A stretch of DNA of 43,098 nt. Source: an uncultured Clostridia bacterium. Lineage in GTDB: Bacteria; Bacillota; Clostridia; TANB77; CAG-508. Where the stretch lies: NCBI GenBank assembly GCA_944390295.1, contig CALXPV010000004.1, forward strand, positions 1-43,098, written 5' to 3'. The position numbers and the translations under genes were made by a program. How positions within the stretch are numbered: position 1 is the first letter of the stretch; each line of letters starts with the position of its first letter. Shown piece after piece: positions 8,881 through 17,107 of the stretch. Under the pieces are notes generated by a model that saw only the letters and a program-made list of their open reading frames with translations, ran no database searches and had not been told where the DNA came from.

Positions 8881-10152
8881 ATGCAAGTAATTGAAAATAA
8901 AATTATAAAAGAAAAGTTATATTTAGAAGAACTGGAAAATGGATTAAAAGTTATTGTAATACCTAAAAAAGATACTAATAAAAAAATGGCAATAATAGGA
9001 ACTAAATTTGGTTCTGTAGATAATCATTTTATTAAACCACAGACAAAAGAAGAAATAGTAATACCAGATGGTGTAGCACATTTTTTAGAACATAAGATGT
9101 TTGAACAAGCTAATGGAACAAATAGCCTTGATACATTAACTGCAATGGGTGTGGAGGCAAATGCTTATACAACAAATGATCATACTGCATACTATTTTGA
9201 AGCTGTAGATAACTTTGAACCAGCTTTTAAAGAATTATTAGATTATGTTTTTAATCCATATTATACAGATGAAAACGTAGAAAAAGAAAAGGGAATAATA
9301 GCACAAGAAATAAGAATGTATGATGATGATGCGATTTCTAAAGTGTTTTTAAATGCATTAGAATGTATGTATGAAAAATGCCCAGTAAGGCTTGATGTTG
9401 CAGGTACAGTAGAATCTGTGAATAAAATTAATAAAGATATATTATATGATTGTTATAATACTTTTTACAATCCAAGTAATATGATATTAAGTGTTTGTGG
9501 GGATTTTGAGCCTAATTATATTATAGAGTTTGTTAAAAATAATATGAGAAAAATAGAGAAGATAGGAAAGATAGAAAGAATCTATCCAAAAGAAACAGAA
9601 AAAATATATAGCAATTTCAAAGAAACAAGCATGGATGTAAGCATTCCTTCATTTGTTATAGGAATTAAAGATAATTTAGAAAAAGAAAATATCGTAAAGA
9701 AGGAATTAATTTTAAATATATTATTAAATTACTTATTAGATGAAAACTCAAAGCTATATAAAGAATTATATGATGAAGGGCTTTTAATAAGTGAACCAGA
9801 TTTGGAATATGAATATTCTGATATATATTCACATATGATAATCTTTTCATATTCAAAAGATCCTAAAAAAGTTTTTGAGAAAATAAAAACAGAAATTAGT
9901 AACTTAAAAGAAAATGGATTAGAAGAGAAAAGCTTTAATAGAGTAAAAAATAAAATATATGGAAGATTAATAACTTCTTATAATTCACCTGCTCAAATAG
10001 GTAGAATTTTTATGAGAGATTATATGAATGATATTATTTCGTTTGATTATATAAATGAATGGAATAATATAACAATTGAAGAAGCAAATAAACTATTAAA
10101 GGACAAGTTTATAGAAGAAAAAATGATATTGTCAATTGTTAATCCAAAATAA
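8881..10152 (+). CDS. yfmH: M16-family zinc peptidase YfmH
   Basis: 423 residues, an active M16 peptidase: AHFLEHKMF holds HxxEH, and the downstream EKGIIAQEIRMYDDD supplies the third zinc ligand Glu. The N-terminal EELENGLKVIVIPKK and the C-terminal M16 domain complete the usual two-domain half-clam. It is predicted to pair with YfmF just upstream. The ATG at 8869 lies inside the ribosome site region; GGAGG at 8871-8875 points to the ATG at 8881. A strong terminator follows, ending the housekeeping operon. Confidence 0.92.
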   Translation: MQVIENKIIKEKLYLEELENGLKVIVIPKKDTNKKMAIIGTKFGSVDNHFIKPQTKEEIVIPDGVAHFLEHKMFEQANGTNSLDTLTAMGVEANAYTTNDHTAYYFEAVDNFEPAFKELLDYVFNPYYTDENVEKEKGIIAQEIRMYDDDAISKVFLNALECMYEKCPVRLDVAGTVESVNKINKDILYDCYNTFYNPSNMILSVCGDFEPNYIIEFVKNNMRKIEKIGKIERIYPKETEKIYSNFKETSMDVSIPSFVIGIKDNLEKENIVKKELILNILLNYLLDENSKLYKELYDEGLLISEPDLEYEYSDIYSHMIIFSYSKDPKKVFEKIKTEISNLKENGLEEKSFNRVKNKIYGRLITSYNSPAQIGRIFMRDYMNDIISFDYINEWNNITIEEANKLLKDKFIEEKMILSIVNPK

Positions 10153-10168
10153 TGTTATAAAATGCGAT

Positions 10169-10200
10169 AAAAAGAAGATTTTTAAATCTTCTTTTTGTTT
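10169..10200 (+). terminator. Rho-independent terminator after yfmH
   Basis: AAAAAGAAGATTT and AAATCTTCTTTTT form a tight hairpin running into TTTTTGTTTT. Confidence 0.85.
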
Positions 10201-10338
10201 TGTGTGGGAAAAGCTTAAAAAAAGGCATACGAAAGTTTATAAAATAGGTAAAAAATGGTAATATATGATTGAAAGGCACCAAAAAATGTGGTAGCATAAA
10301 AATATACAAAAGAAAAAGAAGAAAAGGAGTGATTTTAT

Positions 10339-10497
10339 ATGCTAAATGAAGAAATATGTAAAACAAGAGATAGATTAAATAAAAGCATAGAGAATAATTT
10401 GGATTATAGTATAATTTATAAAATAAGTGTAGAATTAGATATGTTGATAGCGAAATTTTATAATGAACAATTAAAAAAAGAAGCTGTAGCAAAATAA
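10339..10497 (+). CDS. Spo0E-like aspartyl-phosphate phosphatase
   Basis: A 52-residue protein, MLNEEICKTRDRLNKSIENN at the start, predicted as two helices. The second helix has SVELDMLIAKFY, matching the Spo0E signature S-x-x-L-D-x-L-I-x-x-F/Y, in which the Asp is needed for dephosphorylating phospho-Spo0A. In Bacillus such proteins delay sporulation; here the target is inferred. The ribosome site AAAGGAGTG lies 9 bases before the ATG. It sits alone between the yfmH terminator and the promoter of the secretion locus. It is absent from ordinary ORF lists because of its size. Confidence 0.8.
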   Translation: MLNEEICKTRDRLNKSIENNLDYSIIYKISVELDMLIAKFYNEQLKKEAVAK

Positions 10498-10540
10498 AAT
10501 ATTACAAGAGTTTTACATTTTTAAGAAAAAGTAAAAAATA

Positions 10541-10569
10541 TTGCAAATAAAAAATAAATATAGTATAAT
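10541..10569 (+). promoter_or_regulatory. Promoter of the secretion locus (first)
   Basis: TTGCAA at 10541-10546, 17-bp spacer, TATAAT at 10564-10569. It begins TTGCAAATAA, exactly as the promoter at 11783. Confidence 0.75.
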
Positions 10570-10617
10570 ATAATGTATATAGTAGGAATTAATATGAATA
10601 AGAGGAGGAAATAAAGC

Positions 10618-10992
10618 ATGAAAATATCTAAAAAAATGGCTAGAATGATGACAGTATTAATGGCAGTTTTAACTATTTTGTTTGCAGCAGGAACAATGTT
10701 AAATGGAGTATATGCTAGTGGATACACAATACCTTCAGCTGTTTCAACAAGTGCAAATAGTGCTTTAGGTAATATAGGAGGTATGTTCCTAAGTGTTGCA
10801 CAAATAATTGGTACATCTGTAGCAGTAGTAATGCTTATAGTATTAGCTATAAAATATATTTCTGCAGCTCCAAACGACAAAGCAGACATTAAAAAACATG
10901 CTGTTGTATACATAGTAGGTGCAATAGTATTATTCGCAGCATCAGCTTTATTAGGAATATTAAAGAACTTTACAACTGGAATAACAGCATAG
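10618..10992 (+). CDS. VirB2/TrbC-like small membrane protein 1 (pilin-like)
   Basis: 124 residues: a signal peptide (residues ~1-33, ending VYASG), a Ser/Gly-rich stretch, then two membrane helices (about 56-80 and 92-113) separated by the short charged loop APNDKADIKK. This is the layout of VirB2/TrbC major pilins, which stay in the membrane before assembly. The loop motif P-N-[DE]-x-A is shared with the next two small proteins. The ribosome site is GAGGAGG. First gene of the secretion locus, directly behind a strong promoter, which fits a highly expressed structural subunit. Confidence 0.8.
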   Translation: MKISKKMARMMTVLMAVLTILFAAGTMLNGVYASGYTIPSAVSTSANSALGNIGGMFLSVAQIIGTSVAVVMLIVLAIKYISAAPNDKADIKKHAVVYIVGAIVLFAASALLGILKNFTTGITA

Positions 10993-11010
10993 TTTGTGAA
11001 GGTGATGGAA

Positions 11011-11367
11011 ATGAAAAAAAGAATAATAGTGTTTCTATTAACATTTTTAATGATGTTTACTATTTATACAATTTCATATGCGGGGGATATTAATCCTGAT
11101 GATTATAAATCAATATATTCAACAGCTGGAGTAAGTGATTTAAGAACAAAAACAGGGAAAGCTATTAGTGTTGTACAAATAGGAGGAACTGCGGTATCAC
11201 TTGTAGCTTTAATCGTTATAGCTATAAAATATATGACATCTAGCCCTAACGAAAAGGCTGATTTAAAAACAAAGATGGTACCTTATGTAATAGGAACTAT
11301 AATTTTCTTTGCGGCATCTAACTTGGTTGCAATAGTAATAAAATTCGCACAAGGTATAAAAGCTTAA
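11011..11367 (+). CDS. VirB2/TrbC-like small membrane protein 2 (pilin-like)
   Basis: 118 residues: signal peptide ending ISYAG, a short extracytoplasmic segment (DINPDDYKSIYST), then two membrane helices around the loop SSPNEKADLKTK. It is a clear paralogue of the gene before it (shared IGGT/IIGT, AIKYM/AIKYI, SPNEKAD/APNDKAD). Earlier in-frame starts exist (GTG 10996, ATG 11005); the ATG at 11011 is spaced best from GAAGGTG. A terminator follows, so these two genes form one short transcript. Confidence 0.78.
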   Translation: MKKRIIVFLLTFLMMFTIYTISYAGDINPDDYKSIYSTAGVSDLRTKTGKAISVVQIGGTAVSLVALIVIAIKYMTSSPNEKADLKTKMVPYVIGTIIFFAASNLVAIVIKFAQGIKA

Positions 11368-11396
11368 AAGTGGTAATTTAATTACCACTTTTTTCT
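11366..11396 (+). terminator. Terminator after pilin-like gene 2
   Basis: AAAAGTGGTAAT and ATTACCACTTTT pair across a three-base loop and run into a T-tract. It separates the two pilin-like genes from the rest of the locus. Confidence 0.85.
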
Positions 11397-11689
11397 GGTA
11401 TAAATGGCTACTATAGAGTTATAACAGTGAAATTTTTTTATGATTGAAAAGAAATCTGTACATATGCAGAAGTCACTTTTAATGATTAAAGTAATTGCTA
11501 TATACTACTAAAATACAAAAGGTAATATCAAATCTCGGGAGTAAAAATATAACCTAATTCCCGTATATAAAAAATATATACTAAAAAATAAAAAATGTAA
11601 TAAAATAAAAAAATAAGAGAAAAAATCGTTTTTACGTTTTTGTAAAAACGATTTTTTCTTAGGGAAATTGCAGGTTAGAAGATTTTATA
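11397..11689. other. Intergenic region, no gene
   Basis: About 290 bases of very AT-rich sequence. CGGGA near 11536 can pair with TCCCG near 11558, but no RNA family is recognised. The long hairpin at 11618-11659 is listed separately. Confidence 0.5.
11618..11659. terminator. Strong symmetrical hairpin, bidirectional terminator-like
   Basis: Arms 11618-11635 and 11642-11659 are perfect 18-bp complements with a six-base loop, rich in A on the left and T on the right. It could terminate transcription in either direction or be a structural barrier ahead of the next promoter. Confidence 0.7.
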
Positions 11690-11710
11690 ATGTTACAATT
11701 ATGTTACAAT
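11690..11710. repeat. Direct repeat upstream of second secretion promoter
   Basis: ATGTTACAAT occurs at 11690-11699 and again at 11701-11710, an 11-bp period (one helical turn), about 70 bp before the -35 box at 11783. The layout suggests paired activator or repressor sites. Confidence 0.5.
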
Positions 11711-11754
11711 ATAAAAGCAACATAAAAAATGAAAAAAAGTAGACAAATTTCTTT

Positions 11755-11774
11755 ACAAAATGAAGACATTTTGT
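11755..11774. promoter_or_regulatory. Inverted repeat next to -35 box (possible operator)
   Basis: ACAAAATG (11755-11762) and CATTTTGT (11767-11774) with a four-base gap, ending 8 bp before the -35 hexamer. Confidence 0.45.
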
Positions 11775-11782
11775 TTAATTTA

Positions 11783-11811
11783 TTGCAAATAATTGTCAAA
11801 TAAAGTATAAT
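11783..11811 (+). promoter_or_regulatory. Promoter of the secretion locus (second)
   Basis: TTGCAA 11783-11788, 17 bp, TATAAT 11806-11811. Its first ten bases match the first promoter at 10541, suggesting a common regulator or promoter duplication with the pilin-like genes. It should drive the long gene run from 11850. Confidence 0.75.
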
Positions 11812-11849
11812 TTTATATAAGAAGAATGTTAAAAAGAGGAGTGTAAAAA

Positions 11850-12254
11850 GTGAATAAAAGAGTAGTGTTTTTAACAATTTTAATAATATTAAGTATAGTG
11901 GTTTTACCAGTTACAGCTTCTTATGCATCTAGTACTACATCAGGAGTACAAAGTTGGGATGATATGATAAAGGATGCTTCTGCTTTCTTAAGTAAAGGGA
12001 AAACTAAAACTGTTATTTCAAGTGGAGATGTATCAGGGGTTGTTTTACCAATCGCTAGAATATTAGTTGCAGTTGCAAGTGGAGTATTAGTTGTTGTAAC
12101 AGCTATCTTAGGAGTAAAATATGCTACAACGCATGATCCAAACGAACAGGCAAAAATAAAGAAACAGCTTATTGGATTGGTGGTTTCAATAATTGTAGTA
12201 TTTGGTGGTCAAGCTATTTGGACAATCATATACAATGTAATGAAAGATTTTTAA
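11850..12254 (+). CDS. VirB2/TrbC-like small membrane protein 3 (pilin-like)
   Basis: 134 residues with a GTG start behind GAGGAGTG. Signal peptide (residues ~1-27, ending ASYAS), an extracytoplasmic segment of about 40 residues, then two membrane helices around HDPNEQAKIKKQ. It has the same plan and P-N-E-x-A-x-I-K loop as the two upstream proteins but is more diverged and has a longer mature N-terminus. It stands first in the long transcript with PrgI and VirB4, as VirB2 does in conjugative operons. Confidence 0.75.
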   Translation: MNKRVVFLTILIILSIVVLPVTASYASSTTSGVQSWDDMIKDASAFLSKGKTKTVISSGDVSGVVLPIARILVAVASGVLVVVTAILGVKYATTHDPNEQAKIKKQLIGLVVSIIVVFGGQAIWTIIYNVMKDF

Positions 12255-12278
12255 ACTTAAGAAAAAGGAGGATATAGA

Positions 12279-12650
12279 ATGGGCACATATTACGTTCCAA
12301 GAAATTATAAAGGGGAGTCAAGAATATTATATATTTTTACTGCTAAGTCATTAATAACAACTGGTGTTGGAGCACTTATTGGTTCAATATTTTTTGTTAT
12401 ATTTGGTATGGTGTTAGGTTATACAACGCCAGGACTAATTATAATGGGAGTATTTGGACTTCTAGGCTGGGCATATGGTGCATTAAAGATTCCAACAATA
12501 TCAGGAATTGCGGTGACTAAAAAAGTTGGGGGAGAATCACTAGATGAAATAATAAATAGATATATAAAATTTAAAGCTAAAAGACGTATTTACTCATATT
12601 CTGATACAAAAGATATAGAAACAGAAGAAGATACAAAGGAGGATAAATAA
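12279..12650 (+). CDS. PrgI family (VirB3-like) membrane protein
   Basis: 123 residues. The start YYVPRNYKGESRIL followed by two membrane helices (about 24-48 and 52-70) and a short cytosolic tail with IPTI... AVTKKVGGE is the PrgI layout; PrgI-family proteins are the Gram-positive counterparts of VirB3, an inner-membrane partner of the VirB4 ATPase. The tail after ~residue 100 is acidic (ETEEDTKEDK). The ribosome site is AAGGAGG. It sits one base before the next gene and immediately upstream of the VirB4 module, as in Gram-positive conjugative elements. Confidence 0.85.
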   Translation: MGTYYVPRNYKGESRILYIFTAKSLITTGVGALIGSIFFVIFGMVLGYTTPGLIIMGVFGLLGWAYGALKIPTISGIAVTKKVGGESLDEIINRYIKFKAKRRIYSYSDTKDIETEEDTKEDK

Positions 12651-12651
12651 T

Positions 12652-13869
12652 ATGGATATTATAGTTGGATTAAATATAATGCTAGTTGTATTAGTAGTAA
12701 TTATTATAGCATTAGTAATTGCTTACTATTTTTTAGTATATAAAAACAAAATAAAGCAACAAGAAAGAGAAGTTCAAAAGGAAACTAAACAAAGTAAAGA
12801 TTTTAATGGAATACCAAGAGAAACAACAGATAAGTTATTAGATTTTGATGAAATTAAAGACGATATGATAATAAGAAAAAATAGACAACAATATGTTATG
12901 GTAATTCAATGTAAAGGAATTAACTATGACTTATTATCAGAAGAAGAAAAAGAATCTGTAGAAAGCGGATTCATAGAATTCTTAAATACAATCAGATTCC
13001 CTATACAACTATATGTACAAACAAGAAGTTTAAATTTAAGAAAAACAATAGAAGGATATAAAGAAAAAGTTGGAGTAATTGCAGACGAGATTAAAGCTTT
13101 AAGAAAAAGAAGAGAAGAATTGTTAAAAACACCAAATTCGGATAAAGAACTTGACATGATAGAATTTGAAATAAGAAGAAAAGAAAACGTATTAGAGTAT
13201 GGACAAGATATTTCAAATTACATTGGAAGAATGAGCTTAAACCAAAATGTATTACAACAAAAAACATATGTAGTAGTTTCTTATTTTAAATCAGAATTAG
13301 GAAATGTTTCTAATTATTCAAAAGACGAAATTATAAATATGGTATTTACAGAATTATATACAAGAGCACAAACATTAATAAGAAGTTTAGCTAGTGCACA
13401 AGTATCTGGTAGAATTTTAAATTCAGAAGAATTAAGTGAATTACTATATATTGCATATAACAGAGATGAAGAACAAATATATCAATTGGATAGAGCATTA
13501 GACGCACAATATGATGCTTTATATTCAACAGCAAAAGACGTTTTAGAAAAACGTAAAGAAAGAATTGATAATAAAATTGATGATATGGCTGTTGATTTGG
13601 CATCAGATAGTTTAATTGAAGCCGATAATATATTAAAGAATAAAGAACAATTAAACAATGAATTAAGAGAAAGAACTATAGCAATAATAGAAGAATATAA
13701 AAATCAATTAGCTCCAGATTTATATAATGAAACAAAGAAGATTATAGAAGAAAAAACAAAACAAGAAGACGAAGAAATAAATGAAGAAGAAAATAAAGAA
13801 GAGACACCTGCAAAAGAAAAAAAGAGAACTGTTAGTAGGGGAAGACCTAAAAAAACAGAAAAAAACTAA
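12652..13869 (+). CDS. Membrane-anchored VirB4/TraC N-terminal-like protein
   Basis: 405 residues: an N-terminal membrane helix (~5-30), a mixed alpha/beta domain (about 50-125; DDMIIRKNRQQYVMVIQCKG, then FPIQLYVQTRSLNLRKT) that resembles the N-terminal module of TraC/VirB4 proteins, a coiled-coil-prone helical region (~130-360), and a charged tail KKRTVSRGRPKKTEKN with an AT-hook-like RGRP core. It has no Walker motifs. It precedes the ATPase by 29 bases, so the two may form one machine. The identification with a VirB4 module is an inference from motif style and position. Confidence 0.6.
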   Translation: MDIIVGLNIMLVVLVVIIIALVIAYYFLVYKNKIKQQEREVQKETKQSKDFNGIPRETTDKLLDFDEIKDDMIIRKNRQQYVMVIQCKGINYDLLSEEEKESVESGFIEFLNTIRFPIQLYVQTRSLNLRKTIEGYKEKVGVIADEIKALRKRREELLKTPNSDKELDMIEFEIRRKENVLEYGQDISNYIGRMSLNQNVLQQKTYVVVSYFKSELGNVSNYSKDEIINMVFTELYTRAQTLIRSLASAQVSGRILNSEELSELLYIAYNRDEEQIYQLDRALDAQYDALYSTAKDVLEKRKERIDNKIDDMAVDLASDSLIEADNILKNKEQLNNELRERTIAIIEEYKNQLAPDLYNETKKIIEEKTKQEDEEINEEENKEETPAKEKKRTVSRGRPKKTEKN

Positions 13870-13898
13870 TGATAGAATAATAAGGAGGAAGTTTTTTG

Positions 13899-15884
13899 AT
13901 GAAGAAAGATAGAGTTGAAGAAAAAGATAATAAGCAAGAAAAACCATTAGGAATTCTTGAGAAAAACGCAAAAAACTTAAAAGATTTAATTGCTCCAGCA
14001 GGAGTAGATTTTTCCAATATAAATCATGTAGAAATAGTATCTACTAAATCTAGATTTGCAAGAAGTATGATTGTTGCAAACATACCTAGAATGTGTACTT
14101 TCCCAGAGTTTTTAAGAAGTATGTACACATTTGGAGACTTAAATACATCTGTATTTATTTCGCCAGTAAGTGAGAGCTCATCACAAACAGATTTGAATAG
14201 AACAATTAATGAACTAGAATCTGAAAGATTAGTTGCTATAGATAGAGGAGACATAAACCGTGAAAGAATATTAGCTCAAAAAAGATTAGAAGCAGAAGAG
14301 CTAAGAGATCAAATTGCCAGTGGTTTTAATAAATTATATGAGTCAACAATTGTATGTACATTATTTGCATACAGTTTAGAAGACTTAGACAAAGAAACAG
14401 AATTATTAGCATCAGAAATGGCAAAAACATTAATTGATGTTAAACCAGCATGGGCTATACAAGAAGATGCTTTTAGAACGAATTTACCATTTAATGATAA
14501 TTTACTAAAAAAATCACATTCTTTTGATAGAAGTTCAATGGCAACTGTTTTCCCATTCTTCTCTTCAGAAGTGGGACACGAAAATGGAATTCCAATTGGA
14601 TTTGATAAACAAACAGGATTACCTATATTATTTGATAACTTTAGTAATACTTTATCTAACTACAACCTAGTTATATTTGGTAAATCTGGTGCTGGTAAAG
14701 GTGTTACAATTAAAACTATCACAGCAAGATCATCAGTATTAATGGGAATTGAAAGTTTAGCTCTAGATGCCGAAGGTGAATATGGAGTTGTTGCAGATGC
14801 ACTAGGAGGAGTAAATGTAACAATAAGTCCTAACTCAAATACAATTATTAATTTCTTTGATGTTGAACCAGAAACAATAAAAGATGAAATAACAGGAAGA
14901 GAAAGAGCTATTTTAAATATAGAAAATAAAGTAGAAGATGTTACTCAAGCATTACTTACAATGGCAAGAGGTAGTACAAGAAGTGAAGAAGTAAACGAAC
15001 TTACAAAACAAATAATAGCAGAGTCTGTAGCAGAAGAATATGAAGCAAGAGGAATAACAGATGATGTAAATAGTTTATATGAAGATAATGATCAAGCTAA
15101 AAGATTTTCTAAAAACTATGTAGGAAGAGTGAAAAAAGAAATGCCAACAATCGGCTCTTGGTATAAAAGAGTACTAAGAAAAGGGCAAGAAAATGAAAAC
15201 CCAGATTATAGATTCCATTACAGTTACTTATCAAAAGTTATGAAACAATATGTAAGAGAATACAATGGACAAATGGCATACTTTGATGGACAATCAACAT
15301 TTGAACTGTTAGATGGAACACCATTTATTAATTTAGATATATCACAACTAGAAGAAAGATTTGCAAGACCACTTGCACAACAAATATTACTTTCTTGGAT
15401 TTGGGAAAAATATGTTAAGAAAAATAGTGAAGATAAAGAAAAAGCAGCTAAGAAAAGAGTTCTTATAGATGAGGCATGGATGTTACTTCCATATCCGGAA
15501 GCTGTAGACTTCTTAAATACAATGGCAAGACGTGCAAGAAAAAGAAATGTTTCACTTGCAGTTATGTCACAAAAATTCCAAGACTTTTATGAAAAACCAG
15601 AAGCACAAGCAGTATTAACATCTTCAGATACAAAATTATTCTTGGCACAAGATAAATCAGAAATACCTTATATAAAAGAAGTATTTAAATTAAGTGAAGG
15701 TGAAGCTGCATTCTTAACAACATGTAGTAGAGGTGAAGGATTATTAAAAGTAGGTTCTGATACAGCAATTATTGCAATTAGACCAACAAGAAAAGAGTTC
15801 GAATTTGTAGAAACAAACGTAAATAAAATGAAATTAATACAAGAGCAAAAAGCAAAAGAGCAAGCAAGAAATAACAAACAATAA
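13899..15884 (+). CDS. virB4: VirB4-type secretion ATPase
   Basis: 661 residues. An N-terminal CagE/TrbE/VirB-like domain (about 1-230; FARSMIVANIPR, FLRSMYTFGDLNT) precedes the ATPase domain with Walker A GKSGAGKG starting at G261 and Walker B VLIDEAWMLL (D524, E525), plus the C-terminal AVMSQKFQDF and LTSSDTKLFLAQ motifs of HerA/VirB4 ATPases. VirB4 hydrolyses ATP at the inner membrane face to drive pilin extraction and substrate transfer. AAGGAGG supports the ATG at 13899 over the preceding TTG. It is the most diagnostic gene of the locus. No VirD4 or relaxase accompanies it here. Confidence 0.95.
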   Translation: MKKDRVEEKDNKQEKPLGILEKNAKNLKDLIAPAGVDFSNINHVEIVSTKSRFARSMIVANIPRMCTFPEFLRSMYTFGDLNTSVFISPVSESSSQTDLNRTINELESERLVAIDRGDINRERILAQKRLEAEELRDQIASGFNKLYESTIVCTLFAYSLEDLDKETELLASEMAKTLIDVKPAWAIQEDAFRTNLPFNDNLLKKSHSFDRSSMATVFPFFSSEVGHENGIPIGFDKQTGLPILFDNFSNTLSNYNLVIFGKSGAGKGVTIKTITARSSVLMGIESLALDAEGEYGVVADALGGVNVTISPNSNTIINFFDVEPETIKDEITGRERAILNIENKVEDVTQALLTMARGSTRSEEVNELTKQIIAESVAEEYEARGITDDVNSLYEDNDQAKRFSKNYVGRVKKEMPTIGSWYKRVLRKGQENENPDYRFHYSYLSKVMKQYVREYNGQMAYFDGQSTFELLDGTPFINLDISQLEERFARPLAQQILLSWIWEKYVKKNSEDKEKAAKKRVLIDEAWMLLPYPEAVDFLNTMARRARKRNVSLAVMSQKFQDFYEKPEAQAVLTSSDTKLFLAQDKSEIPYIKEVFKLSEGEAAFLTTCSRGEGLLKVGSDTAIIAIRPTRKEFEFVETNVNKMKLIQEQKAKEQARNNKQ

Positions 15885-15905
15885 AAATAATAAGAGGGAG
15901 AATAA

Positions 15906-17093
15906 ATGATTAAGAAGCTATTAATATCAATACTTATAATTTTAAGTATATTTAATTGCATAACTTTTAACAACACCATTTTTGCAATGGATGAGCTAAA
16001 AGATGAAAATTTTGGAGAAGTAATGGAAGGTGTTCCAGAAGACTCTATGGATGATATGTTGCATGATGGTGAATCTACAGCAAAACCAAATGGGCAGGCG
16101 ACAAAAAAGAAAATCAAATCTAGCCCAAGCTTTGGTGGTGCAACTGCTTCTCTTTTAGCAAAAGTACTTAGTGTTATTCCCGCTCTTATGAATATAATTA
16201 TGAATACGGTTATTAATAGTCAAGAGCCAGCTGGTAGTCCAGAACTAAATTTTACAATATATGATTTATTAATAGGCGAATATGACTTATTTAATATAAA
16301 TTTTTTCTCTGTACCAACTGGGTCTTCAAATGTTAGAACAAAAGTAAGTAACAATATAGCTATATGGTATTATGGAATAAGAAATTTAGCAGTTATATTA
16401 TCATTATTAATATTAATATATGTAGGAATTAGAATGGCTGGTTCAACTTTAGCAGATGACAAAGCTAAGTATAAAGAAATGTTATTTCACTGGATTAAAG
16501 GTTTTTGCTTAATATTTGTAATGCAATATTTAATATTAGTATGTTTAAATCTTTCAAATGGATTTGTTCAGCTAGTACCAGATGTTAATGATAATATAGA
16601 ATCTGCAATACTATATGGTGATGGAGGAAGCGAAAATACTCCAACAGAAGATTCTATAGCATATAAATTGGAAAGATTTAAAGGATGGAATTATGTAGCA
16701 ATTTCTGTACTTTATTGGGTTATAGTATTTTACCAATTTAAATTTTTTATATTATATTTTAAAAGGGTTTTAGTAGTAGGATTTATGACTGTTATTGCTC
16801 CGTTGGTATGCATAACTTTTCCAATAGATTCAATTAGTGATGGAAAAGCACAAGGATTTAATAATTGGTTTAAAGAGTTATTAATAAATATTTTTATACA
16901 ACCAATACACCTTATAATATATTCCGTTATTATTGTATGTGCTAAAGAAATAATAGTTTTAGCACCAGTACTTGCTATATTATTCTTTGTAGGACTTTCA
17001 AGAGCAGAGAAAGTTGTTAAAAATGTACTAGGAATTAGAGATAGAACATCAATTAGTTCTTTAGGATCAATAAAAGTTCACCATAGATCATAG
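15906..17093 (+). CDS. VirB6/TrbL-like polytopic membrane protein 1
   Basis: 395 residues: signal peptide (~1-27, ending TIFAMD), an acidic linker, a hydrophobic segment (~80-100), then the block NIAIWYYGIRNLAV followed by LILIYVGIRMAGSTLADDKAKYK, a hydrophobic core of about five helices, and a short end SLGSIKVHHRS. The WYY..RNL / LIY.GIR.A.ST / KYK block recurs in the two other membrane proteins at 18605 and 22078, defining a paralogous set. VirB6/TrbL proteins form the inner-membrane channel of type IV secretion systems; this assignment rests on topology and context. Confidence 0.75.
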   Translation: MIKKLLISILIILSIFNCITFNNTIFAMDELKDENFGEVMEGVPEDSMDDMLHDGESTAKPNGQATKKKIKSSPSFGGATASLLAKVLSVIPALMNIIMNTVINSQEPAGSPELNFTIYDLLIGEYDLFNINFFSVPTGSSNVRTKVSNNIAIWYYGIRNLAVILSLLILIYVGIRMAGSTLADDKAKYKEMLFHWIKGFCLIFVMQYLILVCLNLSNGFVQLVPDVNDNIESAILYGDGGSENTPTEDSIAYKLERFKGWNYVAISVLYWVIVFYQFKFFILYFKRVLVVGFMTVIAPLVCITFPIDSISDGKAQGFNNWFKELLINIFIQPIHLIIYSVIIVCAKEIIVLAPVLAILFFVGLSRAEKVVKNVLGIRDRTSISSLGSIKVHHRS

Positions 17094-17107
17094 ATGGGAG
17101 AAGTAAT

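Noticed and set aside
10594..10614. Mini-ORF MNKRRK overlapping the ribosome site of the first pilin-like gene
   Set aside because: Its codons are simply the purine-rich ribosome site itself and it has no ribosome site of its own.
11400..11617. Riboswitch between the pilin-like genes
   Set aside because: Only a short CGGGA/TCCCG pairing is present; no known aptamer core could be matched.
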